From assembly GCF_001039005.1 (NCBI RefSeq), contig NZ_LDWR01000089.1, forward strand, positions 1 through 64,000: a DNA stretch of 64,000 nucleotides, written 5' to 3'. This document shows, piece by piece, positions 9,197 to 17,082 of the stretch. The notes under the pieces were generated by a model. It was not told the DNA's origin. It worked only from the letters and a program-made list of their open reading frames with translations, and did no database searches. The translations under genes were made by a program, and so were the position numbers. Source of the stretch: Burkholderia cepacia. GTDB taxonomy: Bacteria; Pseudomonadota; Gammaproteobacteria; Burkholderiales; Burkholderiaceae. Every line of letters starts with the position of its first letter. Position 1 is the stretch's first letter.

Positions 9197-9230
9197 AACG
9201 CGCCGCCCCTGGGGCGGCGCGTTTTGTTTT
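9197..9230 (+). terminator. Strong Rho-independent terminator
   Basis: A GC-rich inverted repeat (AACGCGCCGCCC with GGGCGGCGCGTT) followed by TTTTGTTTT, 19 bases after the MFS stop. The stem also reads symmetrically on the minus strand and may help terminate the convergent LacI gene. Confidence 0.9.
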
Positions 9231-9262
9231 GGCGTTCGGGGAAGCGGTGCACCCCGCGCGCT

Positions 9263-10261
9263 TCAACCGGCGGCGGCCGCGGCCGTCGACGCGCGCATGA
9301 TCAGCCGCGGCTCGAACGTCGAATAACTCGCATCGGTGCGCCCGGCGAGCGCGTCGATCAGCTTCTGCATCGCGAGCTCGCCCATGTTCTCGCTCTGGAT
9401 GTCGACGGTGGTCAGCGCGGGCGCCGCGTATTCGCCGTACGGCACGTTGTCGATGCCCGCGACTGATACGTCCTGCGGCAGCCGGAAGCCGAGCGACGCG
9501 GCCTCCTTCATGAAGCCGAGCGCGATCAGGTCGTTGTAGCAGATCACCGCCTGCGGGCGCTGCGGCCCGAGCATCACGCGCGAACATGCGCGCTCGCCGG
9601 CCTCGGCGGTCGGCGCGTGCGCGTCGTGCACGTCGAGCGTGAGCCCCGCTTCGGCGAGGCAGTCGCGCGCGCCCTGGATCCGCTCGTCGTTCACGCGCGC
9701 CGTGCCGAAACCGAGATACGCGATGCGCGTGTGCCCGAGATTGAGCAGGTGACGCGCGAGCATGTAGGTCGACAACCGGTTGTCGATGCCGACGCTCGGA
9801 ATCGGCAGGCCGGGGCTGCGGCGCAGCAGCACGAGCGGCTTGTTGAGATCGAGCATCCAGCCGGCTTCGTCGTCGGGCATCCGCGTGCTGACGATCAGCC
9901 CGTCGACCCGTTGCGCGAGCGCCTCGATCAGCGAGCGTTCGCGCGCCTGGCTCTCTTCGGTATCGACGAGCAGCAGCGTGTAGTCATGCTGGAGTGCGAT
10001 GCGGTTCGCGCCCTTGACCACGTTCGTGAAGTGCGGGTTGCTGATGTCGAGGATCACGAGGCCGATGGTGCGCGTGCGCCCGGTGATCATTGAACGCGCG
10101 AGCGGGTTCGAACGGTAGCCGAGCCGCTCGATCGCTTCCTTGAGCCGCGCCTCGACGGTCGGCGAGAAACGCTGCGTGCCGTTCACGTACTTCGATACCG
10201 TCGCGACCGACACGCCGGCTTCCGCGGCCACGTCGCGGATCGTCGGGGAAACTTTTTTCAT
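9263..10261 (-). CDS. LacI family repressor, probable uronate regulator
   Basis: 332 residues. The N-terminal helix-turn-helix is TIRDVAAEAGVSVATVSKY with hinge helix RLKEAIERLGYRSNPLARSM. A periplasmic-binding-protein-like ligand domain follows (RTIGLVILDISNPHFTNVVKGA, DNVPYGEYAAPALTTVDI). It probably represses the MFS and udh genes through the CG-centred dyads at 7754 and 11563, and binds a uronate or derivative as inducer. Start ATG 10261 encodes MKKVSPTIRD. Its natural upstream region appears to have been pushed 1.15 kb away by a TnpB element inserted seven bases before the start codon (see mobile element). Confidence 0.88.
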   Translation of the reverse strand: MKKVSPTIRDVAAEAGVSVATVSKYVNGTQRFSPTVEARLKEAIERLGYRSNPLARSMITGRTRTIGLVILDISNPHFTNVVKGANRIALQHDYTLLLVDTEESQARERSLIEALAQRVDGLIVSTRMPDDEAGWMLDLNKPLVLLRRSPGLPIPSVGIDNRLSTYMLARHLLNLGHTRIAYLGFGTARVNDERIQGARDCLAEAGLTLDVHDAHAPTAEAGERACSRVMLGPQRPQAVICYNDLIALGFMKEAASLGFRLPQDVSVAGIDNVPYGEYAAPALTTVDIQSENMGELAMQKLIDALAGRTDASYSTFEPRLIMRASTAAAAAG

Positions 10262-10342
10262 CAGTTACTCTAAGAAACCATCGCAGACGATGGCCGGCAG
10301 GAACGGAGTGCACTTGACAGGCAGCTTCTTCCGCCGGCTAGG

Positions 10343-11404
10343 ATGACCGGCATGATCCTTGTTTACCGCTACCGGGTGAAGTCGCTCAACGGCCTGCTGA
10401 ACCAGCAGAGCCATACGGTGAACTACGTCTGGAACTTCTGCAACGACACGCAGAAGCATGCGCTCAAGTGGAACAAAAAGTGGCCGACGGGTTTCGACCT
10501 GAACGTGCTGACGACCGGCAGCAGCAAGGAGCTTGGTATCCACTCCGGTACCATCAACGCAACCTGCGAGCAATTTGCGAAGTCGCGCAGCCAGCGCCGG
10601 CGGCCCTACTTGCGCTATCGCGGTAGGAAATCGCTTGGCTGGGTGCCGCTGAAGGGGCGTGACCTGAAGCGCGAAGGAGATGCGTTTCGCTTCGCTGGCA
10701 GGACCTTCCGTGTGTTCAATAGCCGGCCGCTTCCTGACGGCAAGATCAAGGACGGCACCAATTTCGCGCAGGACGCGCGCGGCAACTGGTTCCTGAATAT
10801 TGTGATCGAGATGCCCGATGTTCAAGCCCGGCCGATCCGTTCCGGTGTCGGTATTGATCTCGGCCTGAAAGACTTCGCCACACTTTCGACCGGCGAGAAG
10901 CTGCCCAACGACCGGTTCGGCCGGCGAGGGGCAGAAAAGCTGGCGAAGGCGCAACGAGCGAGAAAGCACAAGCGGCACATCGCGAAGCTTCATGCCAAGG
11001 TGGCGAACGCCCGCGCCGATTTCCAGCACAAGCTCGCGCTCGATCTGGTGCGGCGCTTCGATTACATCGCGGTCGGCAATGTGTCGGCCGCGAAACTCGC
11101 CAAAACCAGGATGGCGAAGAGTGTCTACGACGCATCCTGGTCGTCCTTCCGAAACAGGCTCCGCTACAAGGCGATCGCGCACGGAGTCACGTTCGACGAA
11201 GTGGACGAAAACGGTTCTACCCAATCCTGTTCGTCGTGCGGGTCGAAAGACGGCACGACGCGGCCGAAAGGTATCGCGGGATTGCGAATAAGAGAATGGA
11301 CCTGCAGTCACTGCGGTGTCGAGCATGATCGTGATACCAATGCTGCGCTGAATATTCTCCGATGCGGACGTGCATCGCCAGATGTGGGAATCACCCGCCG
11401 CTAG
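10343..11404 (+). CDS. tnpB: RNA-guided nuclease TnpB with rearranged RuvC site
   Basis: 353 residues, a compact TnpB. RuvC-I is GVGIDLGLKDFA (Asp172). The usual RuvC-II segment V-E-D-L is replaced by AVGNVSAAKL (about 243-252), so the normal catalytic Glu is absent; a Glu occurs later in DEVDENGSTQSC (Glu286 or Glu289). The zinc ribbon is Cys296, Cys299, Cys321, Cys324, and RuvC-III is HDRDTNAALNIL (Asp329/Asp331). Displacement of this Glu is a known variant among TnpB proteins and may keep activity. It would be guided by an RNA from the element's 3' end to cut DNA next to TTAC. ATG 10352 is a possible alternative start. Confidence 0.93.
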   Translation: MTGMILVYRYRVKSLNGLLNQQSHTVNYVWNFCNDTQKHALKWNKKWPTGFDLNVLTTGSSKELGIHSGTINATCEQFAKSRSQRRRPYLRYRGRKSLGWVPLKGRDLKREGDAFRFAGRTFRVFNSRPLPDGKIKDGTNFAQDARGNWFLNIVIEMPDVQARPIRSGVGIDLGLKDFATLSTGEKLPNDRFGRRGAEKLAKAQRARKHKRHIAKLHAKVANARADFQHKLALDLVRRFDYIAVGNVSAAKLAKTRMAKSVYDASWSSFRNRLRYKAIAHGVTFDEVDENGSTQSCSSCGSKDGTTRPKGIAGLRIREWTCSHCGVEHDRDTNAALNILRCGRASPDVGITRR

Positions 11405-11421
11405 GCGGGGGAGGACGTCAA
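11300..11421 (+). ncRNA. Predicted omega RNA (TnpB guide scaffold)
   Basis: The 3' end of tnpB and the bases after it contain two strong hairpins: CGATGC-ggacgt-GCATCG (11360-11377) and CCCGCC-gcta-GGCGGG (11394-11409), then GAGGACGTCAA. This is the position and shape of omega/reRNA scaffolds in IS605-family elements. The guide would be the flank from 11422, beginning CGGGAGGGTAACG. The 5' limit is approximate. Confidence 0.6.
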
Positions 11422-11429
11422 CGGGAGGG

Positions 11430-11439
11430 TAACGTTTTC
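11430..11439. promoter_or_regulatory. Partial LacI-type operator, displaced from the repressor gene
   Basis: TAACGTTTTC shares the AACGTTTTC half of the operators at 7754 and 11563. Removing the TnpB element would place its centre about 19 bases upstream of the LacI start codon, a normal place for an autoregulatory site. Only one half is well conserved. Confidence 0.4.
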
Positions 11440-11562
11440 GTTCCATTGCGCCGGATTGTGGCAGAAAAAACGAGCAAGTGATCCCGAGTTGATATCGGGA
11501 AAGTGCGGATGGCTGCAATTGAGATCGGCCATTGACGCATCGCTTTCCTTCCGCGTATAGTA

Positions 11563-11576
11563 GGAAAACGTTTTCC
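11563..11576. promoter_or_regulatory. Perfect LacI-type operator upstream of udh
   Basis: GGAAAACGTTTTCC is a perfect 14-base palindrome centred on CG, 42 bases before the udh start. It shares its core with the MFS operator at 7754-7769. Confidence 0.78.
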
Positions 11577-11617
11577 AAAATTGAACTAATTCCAGATCAG
11601 AGTCAACAGGAGATTCA

Positions 11618-12451
11618 ATGAACGCCTCATCTACCGGCGCGCGCAAACCGTTCGGGCGCCTGTTGCTGACGGGCGCGGCCGGCAACCTCGGCCGCCAGTT
11701 GCGCGGCGCGCTCGCCGACTGGGCCGACGTCGTGCGCGTCAGCGACATCGCGGTGCTGGACGACGCGGCTGCGCATGAAGAAACCCGCGTCGTGGATCTG
11801 GCCGACCGGCCGGCCGTGATGCAGCTCGTTGACGGCGTGGACGCGATCGTCCACCTCGGCGGCATTTCGGTCGACGCGCCGTTCGACGATCTCGTCGATG
11901 CGAACATCACCGGCACGTACAACCTGTACGAAGCCGCGCGCAAGCACGGCGTGAAGCGCGTCGTGTTCGCGAGCTCGAACCATGCGATCGGCTTCCACCC
12001 GGTCACGGAAGTGCTCGACGCCGATTCGCCGCTGCGCCCCGACAGCCTGTATGGCGTGACGAAGTGCTTCGGCGAATCGCTGTCGCGCTACTACTTCGAC
12101 CGTTTCGGCATCGAGACCGTGTGCCTGCGGATCGGCTCGTCGTTCGAGGTGCCGAAGAACCCGCGCATGCTTGTGACGTTCCTCAGCTATCGCGACTTCA
12201 TCGAGCTGGTGCGTTGCTCGCTGCTGACGAACCGCGTCGGGCACGCGATCGTCTACGGCGCGTCGGACAACCCGGTGAAGTGGTGGGACAACACCAAGGC
12301 CGGTTTCCTCGGCTTCCGGCCGCGCGACAGCTCCGAGCAGTTCGCGGGGCTGTTCCCGGTCGCGGCGCCGACCGCCGACTACGACGATCCTGCGCAGCGG
12401 TTCCAGGGCGGCGGGTTCGTTGTTGGCGAGCCAATGGAGCGGAAGGCGTAG
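11618..12451 (+). CDS. udh: Uronate dehydrogenase
   Basis: 277 residues, an extended-type SDR/NAD-dependent sugar dehydrogenase. The Rossmann motif is TGAAGNLGRQL (about 18-28) and the catalytic set is SSNHAIGFHP and YGVTK. This pattern fits uronate dehydrogenases that oxidise D-galacturonate or D-glucuronate to the lactone of galactarate or glucarate. AGGAG lies before the ATG. It shares operators with the MFS transporter and lies beside the LacI regulator, forming an oxidative uronate pathway entry; downstream dehydratases are not in the window. Confidence 0.88.
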   Translation: MNASSTGARKPFGRLLLTGAAGNLGRQLRGALADWADVVRVSDIAVLDDAAAHEETRVVDLADRPAVMQLVDGVDAIVHLGGISVDAPFDDLVDANITGTYNLYEAARKHGVKRVVFASSNHAIGFHPVTEVLDADSPLRPDSLYGVTKCFGESLSRYYFDRFGIETVCLRIGSSFEVPKNPRMLVTFLSYRDFIELVRCSLLTNRVGHAIVYGASDNPVKWWDNTKAGFLGFRPRDSSEQFAGLFPVAAPTADYDDPAQRFQGGGFVVGEPMERKA

Positions 12452-12654
12452 GCGGCACGGTCGGCCGAGGGGCCGCTTCATTGACGACGGATTTGCGGTT
12501 GCGGTAAAAGGAAAACCATCCGGTGCGACAGGTTCCGCCATGCGGGGCCGCAAAACGACGAACACGCCGGAAGGCTGCATGCGTTGCGCGACGCTCGGGG
12601 GCACGACGTCGCGCTTCGCCGCAATCCGATCGAATAATCACAATATCGAGAGCA

Positions 12655-13380
12655 ATGAAGAAAACCCTGTTGACGCTGAGCCTCGTGCTGGCCATGGCGC
12701 CGGCGTTTGCCGACCTGCAGGCCGGCCTTGACGCCTATGAGAAGAAGGACTACCAGGCCGCCATCCCCGAACTGACGACCGCGGCGAACGCGGGTAACGC
12801 CGAAGCGGCTGCGCTGCTCGGCGAGTACTACCAATACGGGCACGGGGACAAGGAGGATGCGGTGAAGTGGAGCTTCATCGCCGCCCAGCACGGCGACGTG
12901 AAGATGCAGTACGACATGGGCATGCGGATCGACGATATCGCTTGGCAGCTGTTCCGGTACGAGGAGAATCCGGCCAAGCGCTATTTCCGCGTGGCCGCGG
13001 ACTGCTTGCAGCTGGCGGCCGATCGTGGCTACGCGCCCGCGCAGAGTGCGCTCGGCATGATGTACGACCAGGGGATGAAGCTGCCCGAAGACCTCGGCAA
13101 AGGGATTGCACTGTATCGTGCGGCCGCGCGCCAGGGCGACCCGCTGGGGCTTGAAAGCATGGGGACGCTGTATCAGCAGGGGCGTGGCGTGAAGGAGAGT
13201 CTGCCGACCGCGTATACGTTCTACCTTGCCGCGGTGAAAGCGGGGAACGGCAGCCACATGGTCAGGTTCTCCGAGTCGATGGTCAGCCAACTCGATACCG
13301 TCTTGCCGGCGCGTGACCGCGCGCGGGCGAAGGCGACCATCGACGCGTGGCAACCGGGGCAGCCGCTCAAGGGAATGTAA
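12655..13380 (+). CDS. Secreted Sel1-repeat protein
   Basis: 241 residues with a cleavable signal (MKKTLLTLSLVLAMAPAFA). The body has several Sel1/TPR-like helical repeats: LQAGLDAYEKKDYQAAIPELTTAANAG, AEAAALLGEYYQYG, CLQLAADRGYAPAQSALGMMYDQG, ALYRAAARQGDPLGLESMGTLYQQG. It is a periplasmic protein-interaction scaffold of unknown partner. The start at 12655 is the first Met that gives a signal peptide. It is a single gene between udh and a convergent DUF1330 gene. Confidence 0.82.
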   Translation: MKKTLLTLSLVLAMAPAFADLQAGLDAYEKKDYQAAIPELTTAANAGNAEAAALLGEYYQYGHGDKEDAVKWSFIAAQHGDVKMQYDMGMRIDDIAWQLFRYEENPAKRYFRVAADCLQLAADRGYAPAQSALGMMYDQGMKLPEDLGKGIALYRAAARQGDPLGLESMGTLYQQGRGVKESLPTAYTFYLAAVKAGNGSHMVRFSESMVSQLDTVLPARDRARAKATIDAWQPGQPLKGM

Positions 13381-13464
13381 CGCGGTATCAGGACGCGCGG
13401 CGCGCACCGGCGACCTTGCAGGCCGATGGCACGAACGTGTCGCAAGCGTTGCCGGCGTCGCAGA

Positions 13465-13785
13465 TCAGCGCAGGACGTCGGTCGCCTTGTGCCGTTCATC
13501 GACGCCGTCGATCAGGATCAGCGGGCCGCTCGCGTGCCGTGCGCGCAGCGGCTGGATCTGCCGGTACGCATCCGATTCGTACCACGCGCGCGCCGTGTCG
13601 AGATCGGGAAACGCGATCGCGATCAGGTCGCCGCGCCACACGCCTTCGCGCACCTCCGGCCGTGCGCCGTGAATGACGAACTGGCCGTCGAACGGCACGA
13701 GCGTGCCGTCGATGCGTTCGAGATACTCGACGATGTCGTCGCACATGTCGACGTCGTGCAGGTGGGCGATGGCGTAGGCGGTCAT
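13465..13785 (-). CDS. DUF1330 family protein
   Basis: 106 residues, a small dimeric alpha/beta-barrel type protein. The C-terminal block GDLIAIAFPDLDTARAWYESDAYRQIQPLR is the family hallmark (F..P....A..W..S..Y). AAGGAG precedes ATG 13785. Function is not established for the family, and no operon partner is evident. Confidence 0.85.
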   Translation of the reverse strand: MTAYAIAHLHDVDMCDDIVEYLERIDGTLVPFDGQFVIHGARPEVREGVWRGDLIAIAFPDLDTARAWYESDAYRQIQPLRARHASGPLILIDGVDERHKATDVLR

Positions 13786-13898
13786 GGCGGGGCTCCTTGT
13801 CGTGACGCGGTTCGTGCGTCGATGGAGCCATGATCGCGGCGCGCACGGCGCACGTCGATTACCTGCGACGTAAGCGAATCCGTGCGGCCGCGCCGGCA

Positions 13899-14594
13899 TC
13901 AATGCTTGCGGCACACCGGATCGCTTTCGCGCCGCTCGGCCGAATCGCACCAGTAACTCGGCCGCCACGCTTCGAACGCGACGGCCTTGGCCGCATCGGC
14001 ACGCGTGACGCGCACCGGGTCGGCCTTCAGCGCATCGCCGTCCTGCTCATAGTTGAATCGCCAGTTGCGGAACACTTCGCGATGGAACACCCACGTGCGG
14101 TGCGCGACGTCGTAGCGAAACGTCACGCGGTCGCGCCAGTGGTTATGGCCCGCGAATACTCCCTGTTCGATCGTGAACGTACGAGGCTCGACCGTGAGCG
14201 CGTTCTCGGCGACGCCATCGAGATACGGGTCGCCCATGCCGCCTTCGTCGGCTTTCATGATCACGGTGTCGTTGCGCGCGGCCAGCCGGTAGCGCCCGTC
14301 CTTGCCCTGCAGGAAGACCAGCAGCGGACGCAACGACGGCGTGCGCATCGAATCGCCGGGCTGATGCGCGACGACGACGTAGCCGGGGCGGGCGCTGTCG
14401 GTCAGGCGTCCGGATGCGGCGTCCAGTGCTTCGTAACCGGCGGGAAGCTGCGCGACGATGTCGTCAGGAAGATCGGAGGTGTCCGGGCAGCGGATCGACG
14501 AAGATGTGTCGCCGCACTGCGTGGCGTATGCATTGCCGATGCCGAATGTCAGCAGCGCGGCGATGAGGAGTCCTTTGAAGCGGGGGATCGTCAT
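13899..14594 (-). CDS. Secreted hypothetical protein
   Basis: 231 residues with a signal peptide (MTIPRFKGLLIAALLTFGIGNAYA). The mature part begins with a cysteine pair (QCGD...IRCPD) and ends with another (WCDS...VCRKH), suggesting disulfides in the periplasm. Internal sequence includes LLVFLQGKDGRYRLAARNDTVI and RDRVTFRYDVAHRTWVFHRE, a beta-rich pattern. No recognised family. The start at 14594 is chosen because it gives the signal peptide. Confidence 0.7.
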   Translation of the reverse strand: MTIPRFKGLLIAALLTFGIGNAYATQCGDTSSSIRCPDTSDLPDDIVAQLPAGYEALDAASGRLTDSARPGYVVVAHQPGDSMRTPSLRPLLVFLQGKDGRYRLAARNDTVIMKADEGGMGDPYLDGVAENALTVEPRTFTIEQGVFAGHNHWRDRVTFRYDVAHRTWVFHREVFRNWRFNYEQDGDALKADPVRVTRADAAKAVAFEAWRPSYWCDSAERRESDPVCRKH

Positions 14595-14698
14595 GCGGTT
14601 CGAGTCATGAGGTCGTGATGCGGAAGCCGACGCGCACGCGTCGGCTCGTCTCGCCGCAACGCGGGTGGATTGATTGGTGGGTGACGCCGTGCATTCGG

Positions 14699-15157
14699 TC
14701 ATGCGCGCTTGCGCGTCGGCCGTGCGACGGGCGCCGGCGCCAGCGGTTCGCTGGCCTGTTCGCACAGCCGGTCGAGCATGCGTTGCGCGGCGCCCGCGCA
14801 ATCCTCGCCCGCCGGCTTGTTCTCGATCTCGTCGATCAGCGTCTCCAGATGGCGCCGGTTCTGCGCGAGACGCTGTTCGAGCAGCGCGATTTCGTCAACC
14901 TTGTGCCGCAACGCGACCAGCAGTTCGTCGCGCGGCCATGCGCCGAGATCGGGCGGCAGCACCGCGCGGATTTCGTCGAGCGCGAAGCCCGCGCGCTGTG
15001 CGCGGTCGATGATCGCGAGGCGCGTCAACGCTTCCGACCCGTATTCCCGATAGCCATTCGCCTGCCGGCGGGCCGGTTCGAGCAACCCGCTCGCTTCGTA
15101 GAAACGGATGCGCGACGCCGCGATGCCGCTGGCGCGCGCCAGTTCGCCGATTTTCAT
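14699..15157 (-). CDS. MerR family transcriptional regulator
   Basis: 152 residues. The N-terminal MerR domain is complete (MKIGELARASGIAASRIRFYEASGLLEPARRQANGYREY), followed by a long dimerisation coil (about 80-125, VDEIALLEQRLAQNRRHLETLIDEIE). A few cysteines are present (GEDCAGAAQ, RLCEQ) but no clear metal-binding loop. It is divergent from a flavin oxidoreductase whose promoter has the MerR hallmark architecture, so it most likely activates that gene in response to an electrophile or oxidant. The ligand is inferred only. Confidence 0.88.
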   Translation of the reverse strand: MKIGELARASGIAASRIRFYEASGLLEPARRQANGYREYGSEALTRLAIIDRAQRAGFALDEIRAVLPPDLGAWPRDELLVALRHKVDEIALLEQRLAQNRRHLETLIDEIENKPAGEDCAGAAQRMLDRLCEQASEPLAPAPVARPTRKRA

Positions 15158-15175
15158 GCAGTGCTCCAAAGGGGC

Positions 15176-15206
15176 TTGACCTTAAAGTTGACTTTAAAGT
15201 TATCGT
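15176..15206 (+). promoter_or_regulatory. MerR-type promoter with 19-bp spacer and central dyad
   Basis: -35 TTGACC (15176-15181), -10 TATCGT (15201-15206), spacer exactly 19 bases, and a perfect 16-base dyad TTAAAGT-TG-ACTTTAA (15182-15197) inside the spacer. This is the layout MerR activators need in order to untwist an over-long spacer. Confidence 0.75.
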
Positions 15207-15234
15207 TGGGCATCGTCAATCGAGGATGCCCTCC

Positions 15235-16479
15235 ATGAACCTGTTTACGCCCCTGACACTGCCCAACGGGGCGGTGATCCCGAACCGGCTGGCCAAGGCC
15301 GCGATGGAAGAGAACATGGCCGATGCGGATCACGCGCCGTCCGACGCGTTGCTGCGCCTGTACCAGGCGTGGGCCGACGGACAGGTCGGCCTGATGCTGA
15401 CCGGCAACGTGATGGTGGACGGCCGCGCGATGACGGGGCCGAACGGTGTCGTGCTCGAGAGCGATGCGCATCTCGATCACTTCCGCCGCTGGGCGCAGAT
15501 CGCGCGATCGGGCGGCGGGCACGTGTGGATGCAGATCAACCATCCGGGGCGCCAGATGCAGGCGGCGCTCGGCCAGACGACGCTCGCGCCGTCGGCCGTG
15601 CCGCTCGCGCTCGGCGCGCTGTCGAAGCAGTTCCCGGTGCCGAAGGAGATGACGGAAGCCGATATCGCCGAGGTGCGGCAGCGCTTCGTGCGGGCCGCGC
15701 AGCTCGCGGAGCAAAGCGGCTTTACCGGCGTGCAGATTCACGCGGCGCACGGTTATCTGCTGAGCCAGTTCCTGTCGCCGCTGACGAACCGCCGGCAGGA
15801 CCAGTGGGGCGGCAGCATCGAAAATCGCGCGCGCCTGCTGCTCGATATCGTGCAAGAGGTGCGCGCGACGGTGTCGCCGGCATTCGTCGTTGCGGTGAAG
15901 CTGAACTCGGCCGATTTCCAGCGCGGCGGCTTCAGCGCGGAAGACGCGAAGCGCGTGGTCGAACTGCTGAATCCGCTCGGCGTCGATCTGGTCGAACTGT
16001 CGGGCGGCAGCTACGAAGTACCGGCGATGCAGGGCGAAGCGCGCGACGGGCGCACGCTCGCGCGCGAAGCGTATTTCCTCGAGTTCGCGCGCGACATCAC
16101 GGCCGTCGCGCGGATGCCGCTGATGGTCACGGGCGGCATCCGGCGCCGCGCGGTCGCCGAGCAGGTGGTCGACAGCGGCGTGGCGATGGTCGGCATCGCG
16201 ACCGCGCTGTCGATCGAGCCGAACCTGCCGCGCGAGTGGCGGGCCGGCAAGGACAGCGCGCCGGTGCTGCAGCCGATCCGGTGGAAGAACAAGGCGCTGG
16301 GCGCGCTGGCCAACATGGCCGTCGTCAAGTTCCAGCTCACGCGGCTCAGCGAAGGGCGTCGCACGCACCCGCAGGTGTCGCCGCTGCGCGCGCTGGTCAG
16401 GCAACAACTGGCCGCGCAGTGCCAGACGCGGCGCTACCGGAAGTGGATGGCGGGGCGCGCGGCGGCGGCGCGCGCGTGA
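15235..16479 (+). CDS. NADH:flavin oxidoreductase, Old Yellow Enzyme family
   Basis: 414 residues, one TIM-barrel domain without the C-terminal NADPH half of the larger enals reductases. Motifs: LPNGAVIPNRLAKAAM near the start, MQINHPGRQ (FMN contact), IHAAHGYLLSQFLSPLTNRRQDQWGG (substrate-binding His pair and OYE signature) and MVTGGIRR. It reduces electrophilic alkenes or nitro compounds with FMN and NAD(P)H in the cytosol. GAGG lies nine bases before ATG 15235; ATG 15226 is an alternative. It is controlled by the divergent MerR. Confidence 0.9.
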   Translation: MNLFTPLTLPNGAVIPNRLAKAAMEENMADADHAPSDALLRLYQAWADGQVGLMLTGNVMVDGRAMTGPNGVVLESDAHLDHFRRWAQIARSGGGHVWMQINHPGRQMQAALGQTTLAPSAVPLALGALSKQFPVPKEMTEADIAEVRQRFVRAAQLAEQSGFTGVQIHAAHGYLLSQFLSPLTNRRQDQWGGSIENRARLLLDIVQEVRATVSPAFVVAVKLNSADFQRGGFSAEDAKRVVELLNPLGVDLVELSGGSYEVPAMQGEARDGRTLAREAYFLEFARDITAVARMPLMVTGGIRRRAVAEQVVDSGVAMVGIATALSIEPNLPREWRAGKDSAPVLQPIRWKNKALGALANMAVVKFQLTRLSEGRRTHPQVSPLRALVRQQLAAQCQTRRYRKWMAGRAAAARA

Positions 16480-16518
16480 TGCGCATGGGCGCATCTGAAG
16501 CGCCTGTTCCGGACTGAA

Positions 16519-16544
16519 TGACCCGCCGCCCGGCGGGTCATTTT
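16519..16544 (+). terminator. Rho-independent terminator after the flavin oxidoreductase
   Basis: TGACCCGCCG-cc-CGGCGGGTCA perfect stem followed by TTTT. Confidence 0.88.
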
Positions 16545-16672
16545 CCGGGTCGATACTTTCGGATTGCTTGCTGAAATATCGGGTTCGTTTACTGCATTAT
16601 TCAGGCGCGTGAATGCAATTTCAGCGTGGCATAATTTGCCACCTTCATTGCATTCCACTCCCTTCGCGCGTC

Positions 16673-17056
16673 ATGCACGTCGCTCGTTTCCGCAAACCCG
16701 GCAGCCTGATCGGATTGATCGCAATCCTGATGATGGCGCTCGCCCCCGCGGTTTCGCAGATGATGGCGTCGCGTCACCGGCTCGTCGATGTGCTGGCCGT
16801 TTATTGCTCGGCCAGCATCGACGAGGCGCCGGTCGCGCACGACGACGGCAAGTCCGCGCATCACGCCAACGCGCACTGGCAAGCGTGTCCTTATTGCAGC
16901 TTCGTCGCACATGCGACCGTGCTGCCGGGCCATCCGGTCGCTTTCGCCGCGCCGCTTGCCGACTCGCAGATGCCGGTCGTGTCGGCATCGATTCCGGCCC
17001 GCATTCGTGTCGTCCATACCATCGCGCAATCGCGCGCGCCTCCCGCGTTCTCCTGA
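16673..17056 (+). CDS. cruR: DUF2946/CruR-type copper-responsive leader protein (CXXC, RAPP)
   Basis: 127 residues with a hydrophobic N-terminal segment (SLIGLIAILMMALAPAVSQ), a His-rich stretch, and a copper-binding CPYC motif (HWQACPYCSFVAHA). It ends IAQSRAPPAFS, i.e. the RAPP arrest motif three residues from the stop (codons 17033-17056). In Bordetella pertussis the homologue CruR senses copper through its nascent CXXC; copper relieves stalling at RAPP, which lets Rho terminate before the next gene. The pyrimidine-rich spacer and hairpin downstream (17083-17111) fit that mechanism. It heads an operon with an outer-membrane barrel and CopC. The symbol is by analogy. Confidence 0.82.
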   Translation: MHVARFRKPGSLIGLIAILMMALAPAVSQMMASRHRLVDVLAVYCSASIDEAPVAHDDGKSAHHANAHWQACPYCSFVAHATVLPGHPVAFAAPLADSQMPVVSASIPARIRVVHTIAQSRAPPAFS

Positions 17057-17082
17057 GTTCGTCTGAGCTTTCCCTCTGACTA

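Larger units (their letters stand above)
10269..11421 (+). mobile_element. Solo TnpB element, IS200/IS605 superfamily (IS1341-like)
   Basis: The proposed left boundary is just after TTAC (10265-10268), with an imperfect-free hairpin CCATCG-caga-CGATGG at 10278-10293. The right end carries hairpins at 11360-11377 and 11394-11409 and ends in TCAA at 11418-11421. TTAC on the left and TCAA on the right are the known cleavage motifs of IS608, and no target duplication is expected for this family. Only tnpB is present, with no Y1 tnpA, so the element depends on a transposase in trans. Rejoining 10268 to 11422 restores a plausible promoter for the LacI gene. Exact ends are inferred. Confidence 0.72.

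Noticed and set aside
10269..11421. Autonomous insertion sequence with transposase
   Set aside because: No Y1 transposase (tnpA) reading frame is present; only tnpB.
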